A stretch of DNA of 64,000 nt from Zoroaster sp. YZ-2022 (GCA_029582265.1 CM055828.1:13923777-13987776), one strand, 5' to 3'; counted from the first letter of the stretch, positions 44,571 through 56,663 are shown. The notes: generated from the sequence alone by a model not told the origin. Numbers and translations are program-made.

Positions 44571-44937
44571 TACACCCATCACAACTTCTAAGTTCCCCCT
44601 AATATTTTTTAGAATATCTCAAGTATAGCATGAATTTTAAAAATTCAAAAAGCAAATGACAGAATGACATGTTCTACACAGCTCGTAATGAAATGGTTGA
44701 AATTCAATCATGCATGCACAACTGACAGTGATTTGAATGAAAAACTTTTTTTTCAGCTGAATTTTCATTCAAATCACTGTCAATTGTGCATGCATGATTG
44801 AATTTCAACCATTTCATTACGAGCTGTGTAGAACATGTCATTCTGTCATTTGCTTTTTGAATTTTTAAAATTCATGCAATACTTGTTGAGATATTCTAAC
44901 AAATATTAGGGGGAACTTAGAAGTTGTGATGGGTGTA
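44571..44937. mobile_element. Hairpin MITE, ~174-bp arms, TA-flanked
   Basis: Arms 44571-44744 and 44762-44937 are nearly exact complements around a ~17-bp loop. They begin TACACCCATCACAACTTCTA and end with its inverse. TA on both sides suits a Tc1/mariner-type target duplication, which is an inference. Confidence 0.88.
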
Positions 44938-45429
44938 TAAGGGGATTTACATTTGAAAGCATGGATTTCACAAGGGAGTGTGAATTTGATAGAAAACTCA
45001 TGGTTCAGAATGACTGAGAGTGCACGGTATTAAGCCATTAACTTGTATAGTTTGATCCCTCAAAACACTATGAAAAACGAATGGGTTTGAGAATAGGAGG
45101 GTTTTAAAGATATTTCAATCATGGGCCTCAGTTTAGTTGATAAATTGAACTTTTACAAGTTAGACATGCCTTGGGGTCAAATATCAGTTATAATGTATGT
45201 TATGTTCATTATTAGCTCAAAAGGAAAACATGAGTGTTATATGTTTTATCATCAAATAAACCACTGCTGAGTTGTTAGTCCTGCCAAAACATTAAACATG
45301 GAGAAATATTACATTTCTTGTCAAGGTTGTGAGCAAGGTTGTGATGGCACATGGCTTGGACATGCAGTGGTTGTCATTTGTCAACACACAAATATGTATG
45401 ATGTACGTACATGTATACTGTAAAACCAC

Positions 45430-45561
45430 GGTCACCAGTGTGTCGGCAGAAGCCTCGCGTGCTGATGGCACATGGTCACTAGTGTGTCGGCACAAGCCTC
45501 GCGTGCTGATGGCACATGGTCACTAGTGTGTCGGCACAAGCCTTGTGTGCTGATTGGCACA
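45430..45561. repeat. 44-bp tandem repeat, three copies
   Basis: Units start at 45430, 45474 and 45518 with GGTCACYAGTGTGTCGGCA, then RAAGCCTYGYGTGCTGAT and GGCACAT. The second is almost identical to the others. Confidence 0.95.
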
Positions 45562-47136
45562 TTTTGCTCACCAAACAGAATCAGAGTAATTTAGTATGCC
45601 CTATTCACTGATTGTTCTGCATATGACGTCATATCATGATTCGTACATCTGAAAGATTCAAAATTATGTTGGGAGGTTTGATTTTCAGCAAACCTTCCAT
45701 GTGCGCGTGTACACATGTATTCTGATGATGAATCAGCGCTTATCTTTTGGGAATCAAACTATCAACTGAGCTTTCCAGCTCTATAGTTTGTGGTCTCCAA
45801 ATTGTCAATATTTTTAGGTACATGTAAATAAAAACTTGGGACAAGAGTCAAGATGTTTTTCATACCATCACTAACTTAAAACCAGAACATGAGCTTTCTT
45901 ATCATAATTTTGTTATTTTGATTTTCGATATTTAACAATGGTATTAATTACGCAATTGATTTTTTCTTGTTCATTCTTTAAAGTACTTAAGTATTTCCTC
46001 TAACGACTTGGTGGAAAGATGGTGATGGTATACAATTATTGAATATCTCCAAAATACAGTGGGAAGAATGTCATGAGATTTGTATGGAAGAAAAATGAGA
46101 TTGCTGCAGCCGCTGCACCATGATAAAGGTCTATTTTCATCGTTTCAATAAAAAAACATTTTTTTAAATGTATAAAATTATATAAAACAAAAGTATTCTA
46201 AAGGATTATTTTGTCACAAGTTCTTAGGGCACTCCAATTTCATTGATTTTCAACATTTTGAAAAGCTATTTATGAACTTTCAAATGAGACATCACATGAA
46301 AACATCCATCCACACATAATGCCAGGAATTAAAACAAATTTATCAGGCTGTCCTAAAAAGTAATACTTGCATATAGATTTCGAAAGTTAGGCAAAACAGT
46401 TTTCAGATTGCATGCACCTTCACCAATCTTGAAGCGATTGCACGGTTAACTAAGAAAATGGTGGGTAGTGCTAGTCAACAGGCCTGTGATTTCTCAGGAT
46501 TTTTTTTTTTACAAATGTCCCTTTGCCTCAAATTTGTCTTGAAAGAAGAGAAGTAGCCTGTATTGTGTCCAAACCTCTAGTTTCTTATTTGCGGAGATGT
46601 GGAGAGTCTGTAATTCCTCCATCCAGGAGGTTCAGGGAGCTTTGTCCTCTAGACCAAAGGGAGACCCAGGCCCACTACCCAATTTTCAGGATTATTTTAC
46701 TTCTGTCAAATCACATGCCTGTAGTCAATCAGTTGTTATATTGCCCATGTACATGTACATTAGGCATTTATGTATTATTCATGAGCTTTCAGCTTGGAAA
46801 GCTTGACTCGCAGTGCCAATCAACAATTTTACTTTTGAAACCTGTTTTGGAAACTGACAGTTTGTGTGAATTTGTATGTTTTGTTACAAAACATCACATG
46901 TTCTTTAAAATTTCCATTTGCAGAAAAAAAATCATTTATCAGCCAGTACAGAATATGCATTAAAGGTAAGGTATCGTGTTGGTAATTAAAAAATAATGAA
47001 TTGTAAAGTGAAATTTACTACTAGTAAAGCTAATGATGATATCAATCTTCCCTAGAATTAATTTTTAAGTACTGTCACAGAAAAGTTGAATAAAGGAAAG
47101 TAAACTGTTTACTAAATTCTGAATAGGAAAAATATG

Positions 47137-47322
47137 CAGTGCTGTAGCCAGGATTTTCAGAGTTTGGGGGGGGGGTTGGGAATTTTTTGGGGTAAATTTA
47201 CCAACACAAAACTGAAATGAACTGACAAATGTCATTCAGAAATACCAATAAGTTTGTGAATTTACCAAATTTGTCAACAAGTAGGGGGCGGCTCCCCCTG
47301 CCCCTCCTTGGCTGCGCCACTG
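47137..47322. mobile_element. Short hAT-type MITE with 8-bp duplication
   Basis: Ends CAGTGCTGTAGCCAGG and CCTTGGCTGCGCCACTG are inverted matches, flanked by AAAATATG (47129-47136) and AAAATATA (47323-47330), an 8-bp duplication with one change. A G run lies inside the left end. 186 bp. Confidence 0.8.
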
Positions 47323-48104
47323 AAAATATAAATGCATAATTTTCACTAAATTCTTGTTAATGACACATCGGTTATCAGCAAAAACTTTCATAGTTTTTAA
47401 TTCAGAGAATATGCATCAATTGGTAACATACATTTATTATCATAAAACAAACCTCTGAATATGTTATCACAAATAGGTGCTCACAACAATTTTGTTTTCT
47501 GTTTTACAAAAAGTTGCCATCAAAATGATTGATACGTGTACCAACTTTACACCAAGTAACTTTTTAGATAATTTGTTAATTTTATAATTTTGTTATAACC
47601 ATTGTTGTACCTTCCCTTTTATGGATACACATACAATAATTACCATTTACAAATAGTATAAAAACCTTTGATTTGAGAGATAACCAAACTGTATGGAAAT
47701 TAATTCTTCCCCATTAAAAAAAAATTGGCATTAAAATGTGTTTATTTTTATTAATATTATTTTGGGGATTCTTATTCTTGTTCTTGGATGAAGTGCAGTC
47801 TATTATGATAGTTTGAAGTGAATAAGAGTACACTCGACCTCAATACGATATAGTGTGCGTGTGGCTGACTATAGCCCATTACAAGTTAGTGGGCTGTATT
47901 CAGGCTACAGGTCCGAGATAGTGTCTCAGCGTAGGGCCATTTGATTTACTGCAAGACAAGTGCTGGTTAGAATCGTGCTGAAGATAATTAAATGGAATTG
48001 TTTAATATTCAAATTGCATCATTCATTATCAGTTTCAATCGATCACGACGTCAGTTTCCTAATGTCACAAAAGGTAAGTTTTTGACAAAAAATTCAGTTG
48101 GTTC

Positions 48105-48141
48105 AACCATGGAGGTAGAATCTAATTCTACCTCCATGGTT
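48105..48141. repeat. CCATGGAGG micro-palindrome, copy 3
   Basis: AACCATGGAGGTAGAAT, a 3-bp centre, then its exact complement (17-bp arms). Confidence 0.9.
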
Positions 48142-50590
48142 CAACCCATCAAAATCACGAGATTCAAAGCCCTCGTCGATCTGTACTCAACTAGACCATG
48201 TGCACATGCAGTCACTTTACAGGGTCAACAATTCTATCTCCACGATCATACGCCAAGCTCCTGGTTATAACAAACAAACTTGTGAGATATTTGTTTCACT
48301 GAGGAATATCACGCTTGTTGAAACAGTGAGTAGCCCATTAAAAAAAGTGGGAATTTATTTGGGATAAAAAGCACCTGCTTACGTTTTGCACCTGCCAAAC
48401 GTAAACCATAAAAACAAACCCACGAATGATGTCGGCGTGACGTTAGTGGCCCGACGTCGTGCATAATATGTCCTACATTGTGTAATTTGCATGACTACAT
48501 GTAGGCCTACATGTTCACTGCTTCGAAGTATCAACGGTACATGGATGTAGAGTATGTGATAGTTTCATGTTTGACGTTAAGAAATGGGTTGTTTGCACGG
48601 CTTATGCACGGTGTATTCAGTATTGAATTATTCGTGTGTATGTGTGTAAGATTGGCTGGCCGGCTACCGATGTTATTATACAGTCAAATTCAAGATGGCG
48701 GACGAGGTCATTTAGCGGTAGGTTTTCTGTGCATATGCATTGTACTATTGTACATACGTTTACGTGCTTCGTGTGGACGGACCATGCTGTGCATATACTG
48801 TGTTCAAAAGGTTCTGGGTCGACGTGTTTCAATGTGGTAGTGGTACTGTCCCTCATAGCAGTCTGGCCACACGTGTATTCAAGACTTGCAATGGGCCATG
48901 ATCATTCAACCATGGTGGAGGAAGGAACGCACCTTGTCGCTGCTGTTTCCTCTCGGCTGTGATGTTATTTAGCATACATATTACATGTGTATCATTGTAT
49001 GTGTACATATGTATGTAAGCACACAGTCAAACCATCAAACAGGGCAAGTAAATGATGTACATGGTACTTGCCCCGTGGTTATTATATATTGATGAACATG
49101 GCTGCTTTGTTATGTTGATTGACATTATCAAGCAGACTCTTGCTATAGCCCAAAGGGGAGTCACAATGTGATCTTTTCCATAGGTGGTTCAAGAACAGGC
49201 TAAAATACATGCAAATGCAGCTCCATTTTTATGTACACGTACATAGTATACATCCCAATTACAAAACTCCTACTGAACATTTTCAGTCTACTGATTGGAT
49301 ACATGTACTCATGATGTGTATTCACTTGAAAAATAGAAATTTTGTAATTTTTTTTGCATTTTTCCTTAAAAGGGACCTTTATGCAATTTAAAAAAAAAAT
49401 TGTGCATTTTTGTCAATGTTTATCAACTGTTAAAATGGTGAATATGTATTCAGACTTTTTGTATTTATTCCAACATGGAATTTTGGAATGTATCAGGTGG
49501 TCTATTGACAATGTCTGAAAAATAATTTGATTAATTGAACTAAAATTAGAGTATTTCAGTTGATATTTGCCACTGTGTTGAGGCAATATGATATTCCCTA
49601 GGTTACCATAAGCTTCAATTATAAACATGTGTTTCTTTATTTTGTATTTAACTCCATATTAAGAGGATGTGCATTTTCGGTTATTTCAAAACTGATGCAA
49701 AAAATGAATTTGCATAGCAAAAAAAAATATTTTGTATAGCAATCTGTAAATTTTGTATAGCAAATTTAAAAATGCTTAAAAGGTAAAGGTGTTGTTTTTT
49801 AAGGCTTTACTGTCATTTGGTTCATAATATGAATGTCCAAATTTTACCAGAAATAATAATCTTTAGTGTCCGGAAATTGAGCCACAGGTGGTAAAAAAAA
49901 ACATGTGTTTCTTTCTTCTAGGCCAATTCATGAAAGTTAGTCTTCCGTCTATTTTCTTTTTTGTTTACATTGTTATATCGATCGCTAAAACAGGCAATAT
50001 CACGAAAACAAATTACCGACTGCGACATGTTCGGTAACGTTACTTTGTGGTATGATCAAGCTTGATTTTGATTATTAAAAATTCATCAGGAAAATGAGTG
50101 GCTCACCTTGGTTGAAAGTGCGATCATATTGTGTGCCGAAATTATTCTAAATCTCACCACTACATACAATGTATAAATGAATGCTCATTTTGTTAATTTT
50201 CAAAAACTATTATAAAACAAAGTTAGTAACGTTTCTCGAGTTCCTTTGAATACAGCTGTACGTAGTGATCGTATGAAAGCGCACGTGTGAACTGAACACG
50301 GTACTTTTGTGTATTGGGGGTAGCTCATTGCTCAATGTTCCAGCCCCCAAACTCGGGGTTTGCCGAAAGCCTGTTGTTTTTGATTATTTTTCTTTTTGTT
50401 TCCGCCAAAACCCCATAGGTTTAACACGTAAAAGTTGTCAATGGATGATGTCATACTTAGCATCGTCACATCAATACAAAACATGCACCATATGAAAGCC
50501 CGTATTGTGAATTAGTGTCTAAAACAAAGTACGTCATCATAACGTCAGTAAATATCATGTTATTCACATTTTAGTGTGCTGCTGCGGGGG

Positions 50591-50690
50591 CTTAAGACGT
50601 CTCGACCTCTAACGCGACACAAACAACTAGGATCCACGACAGCATTCGAGCCTTGTGACAACTCGACCTACGCAAAACTCAACCCACGAA
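50591..50690. repeat. CTCGACC / TTGTGACAA short-unit repeat, copy 3
   Basis: Led in by CTTAAGACGTCTCGACC and containing CTTGTGACAACTCGACC and CGCAAAACTCAACCCACGA, a more decayed copy of the blocks at 427 and 16612. Confidence 0.6.
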
Positions 50691-52070
50691 TTGTCATACT
50701 TCGCATTTTCACATATCACGATATCAATAAAAAATAGTGCACGTCCTGTTGTCATTCAACTCTTGTCGGTGGCGATTTTGCAGAAAGGGAAATTTCCATA
50801 GGGACTGTACACATTGGTATGATTACGTAACGACGTAGTGTTTGTACATAGCTACAGGGTTTGTACACATGGGTTGATTCTACAATACGATGTTCTTTGT
50901 TTTCATATGTTTGAATCGTTTGAGAATCGTTGCACACATTTAATGGAAGGGCATTAACTTGATTTGTTACATCCTTTGCATTTATCCACATACAAATTGT
51001 CTCAAACGTCTAGATGACATTGATACTGTTAATAGGTAGGAAAATGGAAATGATACACCAAAATAGCACCATAACTTCAGACAGTTTGTCCTCATTCTTC
51101 TTCCAATTACTCTTGGCCCCAATGTACATTGTGCTGCATTGTGCTACATGTATTGAGTTGTCTCATTTCTATATTTTATTAAAGTTAATTCCTGGCTAGA
51201 GTTTTGAATATTATTCATGTTTTCTAAATGTTCAAATCTTAACATAAAAATTGTGAGAACTTAAATGAAAAATGATAAGACAATGTGTGTTTAAACATCC
51301 CATTAACACACTTTCTCCATGTACATCATTCTCCAGCTATTATCGGACACAGAATGAGATGAACATTTTGTCCTCTGTTGAAATGTGGCAGGCAAGAGAT
51401 GTATGGTTTGTCACTACTTATAGTTATAATACAATCTTTTTTATGTCGGCAGCAATTTCTGAATAGGGAAAAGGAAGGTTAAATATTGATAATGTTAGCA
51501 AAACTGCTTCTACCTGTTTTAGAATCAAGAATCAAATGGGGACCTATTTTTTCAAAATTCTGAATGGGGGCCACCTGTGGGGGCACAGACCACGGCAGGG
51601 GGGGGGGGCACGTGCAGCTTCACACAGGTTTTAAAAAAAAATTATTTTCCGTATTAGCAGTTTTTTGGTTAAATCTTGGACGTCACTGTAGTACATGAAG
51701 GTGAAAGTCCAACCTGGTCTACCACACGCCTAATCCGCCCGCTTCTGAACCACCAACGATTTTTGAAACTGGATGAAAACATTGGGTTACTAAGCAGATC
51801 ATTATAGTGTGCCCCCTATCGGTTCTACTTATTAGCTCACTTATCCGCATTGGAAATGTTAGATATGGTCCTAAAAATACACTTTCCTGAAATCGGATTT
51901 GAATCAAAATCTAATCGATTGGTCTGTGTAGCAAAATCAACATATTCAGCAAATTTCATCTGAATCCGTGGATTTTTTTTATAGATATCTTGCACAAAAG
52001 TACAGAATTACATCCAAACACACACAGGGGTGAAAACATTACCTCCGCCGTGATGTACGTCGGCGGAGGT

Positions 52071-52222
52071 AACAATGTGAAGTCTAAATCAAGATATACA
52101 AGAAATAATGTGGAGTCTAAATCAAGATATACAAGAAATAACGTGGAGTCTAAATCAAGAATATTTTCAGGATGATTGGTCAAGATATACAATAAATAAT
52201 CTGGAGTCTAAATCAAGAGAAA
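52071..52222. repeat. 33-bp tandem repeat
   Basis: Units GTGGAGTCTAAATCAAGATA then TACAAGAAATAAT with period 33 (AGTCT at 52081, 52114, 52147), followed by a diverged unit around 52203 after ATTTTCAGGATGATTGGTC, which recurs at about 52262. A TTACCTCCGCCG inverted repeat (52040-52073) abuts the left end. Confidence 0.85.
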
Positions 52223-53324
52223 AGTGTGAAAGGCATTGTAAATGTCTGTATTTTTGTTGTATTTTCAGGATGATTGGTCCCATTACCAACTTCACATTAA
52301 ATTAGTTGGATAATAATTGGGTAACTTTGTAATGGTGTTCCTTCCTTTAAGACAGCCCTCAAATTGTCCATCATACATGAATATCTAGGCGTCTAAGTGT
52401 ATTGGACTCCAAACATGTTTTGAATACAATGCGTCACTCATGAAATAACACGGTTGTTTTTTTTTCTCTTTCATATACTTCGTGTACCATCTTGCTGCTG
52501 TGGTGCTGGTCTGTAGGGAAATTGATAGCCTTCAGGTAAGCTGTAATAATGTCAGTTAAGGAATACAATCTGGTGTTAATTGCAGGACCAAGCCAAAGGC
52601 AAATTTCATTATCACCTGTGGTCATGACCCCGTTCCCACTTGATCTCGCATTGCAGGATTATGATCCCATAGCGGGTTCCAACTAAAATCTGTGATCGCT
52701 GCCGCATTCCCACTTGAGTCTGATCGGAAGTGGCAATAGTTCTGGATGTTAAAGTTCACCGATGAGGTCATTCATGCATGTAGCTTGCGTGCACATAAAC
52801 AACACAACAAGACCAGTGCGGAAAATCTCACAAACGGGCTGAAAAAGCATGAAAACCCAAACTATATTTCAGTTTTTCACGTCGGTCATTTCCCCACAAA
52901 CTGTGTCAGGGACCAGGGAGAACCAACCTGTTCATGTGCTGACGACATGCTGGCCCAACAACCACACTACACACCAGTGCGGAAACCTAACGCTGAAAGA
53001 AAAATAGCTCAGTTTTGGTAGTCCACTTCGCGTAGTGGGTCCTGACCACACCGGCGAAGGTGAGTGTAGGGCGGGGGTGACACAAAGAGGTCCATGGATA
53101 GATTTTGCGCAAGTTAACAGCTACTAGTTTATTGTTTTTTAGATAAGTGTTATTTACACACAGTTACGATAAGTTTACCAAATAATATGAAAATGTTTGA
53201 CGAATTCCCTTGTTGTAAAACAATACCTTCCCGCAGAGTAATCGTGTCAACTTGTTTTCACAAGCAATGCAGGACTTTTAGAGACTTGTCTAATTACAGA
53301 TATGCTTGTCGAATGAGGGCCAAA

Positions 53325-54549
53325 TGTGACCCGCTCTATCGTAATGAGGAATGTCCCCCCAAGGGACCGTTTCACGTAAACAAGCTCTGAAGTTCACATA
53401 ACGTAAACAATCGCATTGAAATCGATTTTGAGGTTTTTGTGTACTAAGGTAACTTAAATATCAAAGTTTGTGTGTTATTTTACTTTTTGAGAAAAATATC
53501 AATAAAGTAGAAAATAAAGACCTTTTCTCAAGCGTGTCTGTGTCCATTTTTGTTGCAAATCGTCCTCGTTAGCTCCAAAAAGACGAGTTTGAACTCCTTT
53601 TGTAAGCGCCGTATCGAGCCGCGCCATTATCATTTAACGTGCATGTTTGGTACTGTTAGAAAGGTCATGATGTGACCTTTGTAATTGTAGCAATGACATC
53701 ACTGTCTGAATCCTGAATAATAAGATAAGCACCCAAAAACTTAATACAGAAAGTCTCCTTGTTGCTAAGTCTAAGCCTACGTCAGAGGGTTCCAGCGAGC
53801 TGATTGGACGAACGTGCGTCAACGGGCTACTGAGCTTGCGCAGTTTGGATGTTTACCCCGAATGGACGTAGACAAGCGCCAAAGTGGGCGGTTTAAGCGC
53901 AGCCTGCCGGCCCGATTGTACTGTGTGCTTTCGTGATTTTGCCGTTCACATGCACGTGTACATGTACACGTGCATGTGAACGGCACATGTACTATGTGCA
54001 TGGGATCGGAGCGACCGGTCATGCAATGTATTACAATGTATACGTCGCGCTCTTCATGTACACGCATGATTGTTGTTTGACAGCTAGTGTTTGTTTATCA
54101 AACATTCAGAGACCCAGAACTTCTAAAGTAATTTGAGCATTGACGTTAAACTTTCACAAAGTATTCTTAAAGACATGGTCCATACGCCTGTAAACTTTTG
54201 TGATTCTAGCCTTTCCGAAAGATTACCGTTGCCACGGTAAGTTATTTCGTTCAAGTTCAGATACTATGTACAGCGCGCTCCCATACGTATTACACGCAGC
54301 ACGTAAGTTCAAACATTTTTTTTGTTCGCAGCGCGTATATTTTTTTTAAAACGCGTTTTTCTCGTAAAACGTTTCTGAAACAATCCCACCAGTTTCTCAA
54401 CTTCTTTGTTTAATAACTTTGGAACAGAAAAAGGGACACGTTTATGTTTGGCTTCATTGGAAAGCCCACTCAATGCTCGTTATGATGTATGGATATCTCC
54501 ATTTTTCATATTTGGGGGACATTCCTCATTACGATAGAGCGAGTCACAA
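53325..54549. mobile_element. 1.2-kb element with ~37-bp inverted ends
   Basis: TGTGACCCGCTCTATCGTAA, then TGAGGAATGTCCCCC at the left recurs inverted at 54512-54549 with one change. The interior has no recognised frame and includes the perfect palindrome at 53940-53985. No target duplication was found, so two independent pieces of one repeat remain possible. Confidence 0.5.
53940..53985. repeat. 46-bp perfect palindrome containing two CACGTG boxes
   Basis: The sequence TGCCGTTCACATGCACGTG, then TACATGTA in the centre, then the exact complement, without any loop or mismatch. It contains two CACGTG E-boxes and TACATGTA. Confidence 0.97.
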
Positions 54550-54559
54550 ATTCACTTTA

Positions 54560-54894
54560 TTAACCCTCCTATAGGTTTAACACTCAAAGACACTCAAAAT
54601 TTGTATGTCTCTCTTAACCCATTGACTTTGTGCAGTGCACTCGAATACATGCAAGCACATGTGGCTGTGACAGGAGGTCAAATCCAAAGACACTCAAAAT
54701 TTGTATGTAACTCCCAACCCATTGACTTTGTGCAGTGCACAAAGGTCAAACCAAAACCACTGACAGTACATACACAGCTCTGTGTGACTCTGGTTTGACC
54801 TACCAATTGGCAATGCAACCAAAAATACTCAAGTGAGTGTCTGTGGGTGCTGTGCTAACTGGGCCAAATTTCAGCCTGGGCATAGGAGGGTTAA
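54560..54894. mobile_element. TTAA/CCCTCCTA MITE, family A copy 7
   Basis: Ends TTAACCCTCCTATAGG and CATAGGAGGGTTAA, interior as copy 2 including the duplicated CACTCAAAATTTGTATGT block. Confidence 0.85.
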
Positions 54895-54960
54895 TATTAA
54901 TAAAGGGCATTTTTCTGATGCTGTTTTATTTTCATTAGTTTAAATGTCACAATAATAACA

Positions 54961-55500
54961 TTAACCCTAACTCCCTAGGCCCATTTGCTTACACATAACC
55001 TGAATCCTCCAAAATCCTTCAGTAGTAAAGCAAGCCTAATGACCACTACCATTGTACATTGTATGCAGATGACATGTATGCACACATGTGTTGCTCATCT
55101 GTGATACATGTACATGGCCCAGGGCCAGGGACCCTCCCTGCATGCATGGAGCAATAAACAGTGTCCACTGACCCAAGCACTGGCCTTGCAATCACTATAA
55201 CAAACATGGTTGTACATGTACCATGGAGGAAGGAGGGCAAGTATGCCTAATAACCTCAATCCTCCAAAATCATTTTTTGGACAGACCAACATGTACCATG
55301 TAACCTCAATCCTCCATTTTCATCCAGTGTCAAATATAGCCTGATAACCTCAATCCTCCATAATCCACCAAGCAAATAATCACATCTGCCCTCAATCCTT
55401 CAAAATCCTTCACCACTGCAATTTCCACATAACCTCAATCCTTCAAAATCTTTGACTTTGGCAAAGAGGATTTTGGAGGATTTGGGAAGGTTAGGGTTAA
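54961..55500. mobile_element. TTAA/CCCTAAC MITE, family B copy 4
   Basis: Ends TTAACCCTAACTCCCTAGGC and GGGAAGGTTAGGGTTAA. The interior is full of AACCTCAATCCTCCAAAATC units. It is the same element as 4236-4606 in the opposite orientation, including TGGGTCAGTGGACACT-type and CATGCATGCAGGGAGGGTCC sequence, but ~170 bp longer. Confidence 0.85.
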
Positions 55501-55941
55501 TGAATGGATACATTCGTAATGAGGTCATCCAAGATGGCGATTCGACAGTCGGGAAAAACGATGACGCGAAATTATCGAAAAGATTTGAAATGCCATAAAC
55601 ATGAATTGAGACAAGACACAGGTACGAAATGTTAAAGAAATTTATACAAATATTAATTGGCGATTTAAAATAGAAGTGTGCAAGAAAAAGTTTGTAGACA
55701 AGCTGAGCTTGTAAAGCACATTGATCCCGGTTGGTTGGGCGAACACACACAGTACGGCCGTCCGTCCCTCCTGGATACCGTAGACTAAACCATCATTACA
55801 CAATGAATGAAGCGCTCCATGAGTTAATTTTTGTGCCAATTCTCAAACCCAACCGGATGTAGCTCAGTCAAATTGCGGGATCATTATCCTGCTTTGCATT
55901 CCCACTTGATCCTGATTGCCCTTCACTTATACCCAATTTTC

Positions 55942-56084
55942 AAAAGTGAGATTTTGGTATAGTTTGATTCTCTAAATTTTCCCTCTTTCATTTGATGCCA
56001 GATTTGTAGAAATCAGAAAAAAAAATTCTGGTATCAAATGAAAGGAAAATCTAGAGAATCAAACTATACCAAAATCTCACTTTT
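55942..56084. repeat. Imperfect hairpin, ~55-bp arms
   Basis: AAAAGTGAGATTTTGGTATA then GTTTGATTCTCTA is mirrored by TAGAGAATCAAACTATACCA then AAATCTCACTTTT, with a loop around 56000-56025. It directly precedes the 64-bp tandem array and shares TACCCAATTTTCAAAAGTGA with 14121-14140. Confidence 0.85.
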
Positions 56085-56095
56085 TTAAATTGGTC

Positions 56096-56663
56096 AAAGT
56101 TTAGAGTTATGCCAGAGCCAGTCACCTGTATTATTATTATGACTGAATAGAGGGTTGTCTAAGTTTAGAGTTATGCCAGAGCCAGTCACCTGTATTATTA
56201 TTATGACTGAATAGAGGGTTGTCTAAGTTTAGGGTTTTGCCAGAGCCAGTCACCTGTATTATTATGACTGAATAGAGGGTTGTCTAAGTTTAGGGTTTTG
56301 CCAGAGCCAGTCACCTGTATTATTATGACTGAATAGAGGGTTGTCTAAGTTTAGAGTTTTGCCAGAGCCAGTCACCTGTATTATTATTATGACTGAATAG
56401 AGGGTTGTCTAAGTTTAGAGTTTTGCCAGAGCCAGTCACCTGTATTATTATTATGACTGAATAGAGGGTTGTCTAAGTTTAGAGTTATGCCAGAGCCAGT
56501 CACCTGTATTATTATTATGACTGAATAGAGGGTTGTCTAAGTTTAGGGTTTTGCCAGAGCCAGTCACCTGTATTATTATGACTGAATAGAGGGTTGTCTA
56601 AGTTTAGGGTTTTGCCAGAGCCAGTCACCTGTATTATTATTATGACTGAATAGAGGGTTGTCT
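56096..56663. repeat. 61-64 bp tandem repeat, about nine copies
   Basis: Units contain GCCAGAGCCAGTCACCTGTA, ATTATTATGACTGAATAGAG and GGTTGTCTAAGTTTAG. Length differs by one TTA triplet (61 or 64 bp). Copies are nearly identical, alternating GAGTTATGCC, GGGTTTTGCC and GAGTTTTGCC variants. The last unit runs into the 3' side of the Penelope-like element. Confidence 0.95.

Noticed and set aside
45090..45112. Another family A MITE ending ATAGGAGGGTTTTAA
   Set aside because: No matching left end TTAACCCTCCTA lies within a plausible distance; kept only as a solitary end.
48690..48715. AAGATGGCGGAC as a gene start
   Set aside because: The ATG is followed by a stop after six codons (TTTAG). It may be a YY1-like site only.
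52746..53021. 91-residue plus-strand frame with cysteines
   Set aside because: Contains a repeated ACCAGTGCGGAAA but no recognised domain, no good splice signals and no homologous pattern; treated as chance.
53187..53390. 67-residue plus-strand frame ending RMRAKCDPLYRNEECPPKG
   Set aside because: Its C-terminal part is translated from the inverted terminal repeat of the 53325-54549 element.
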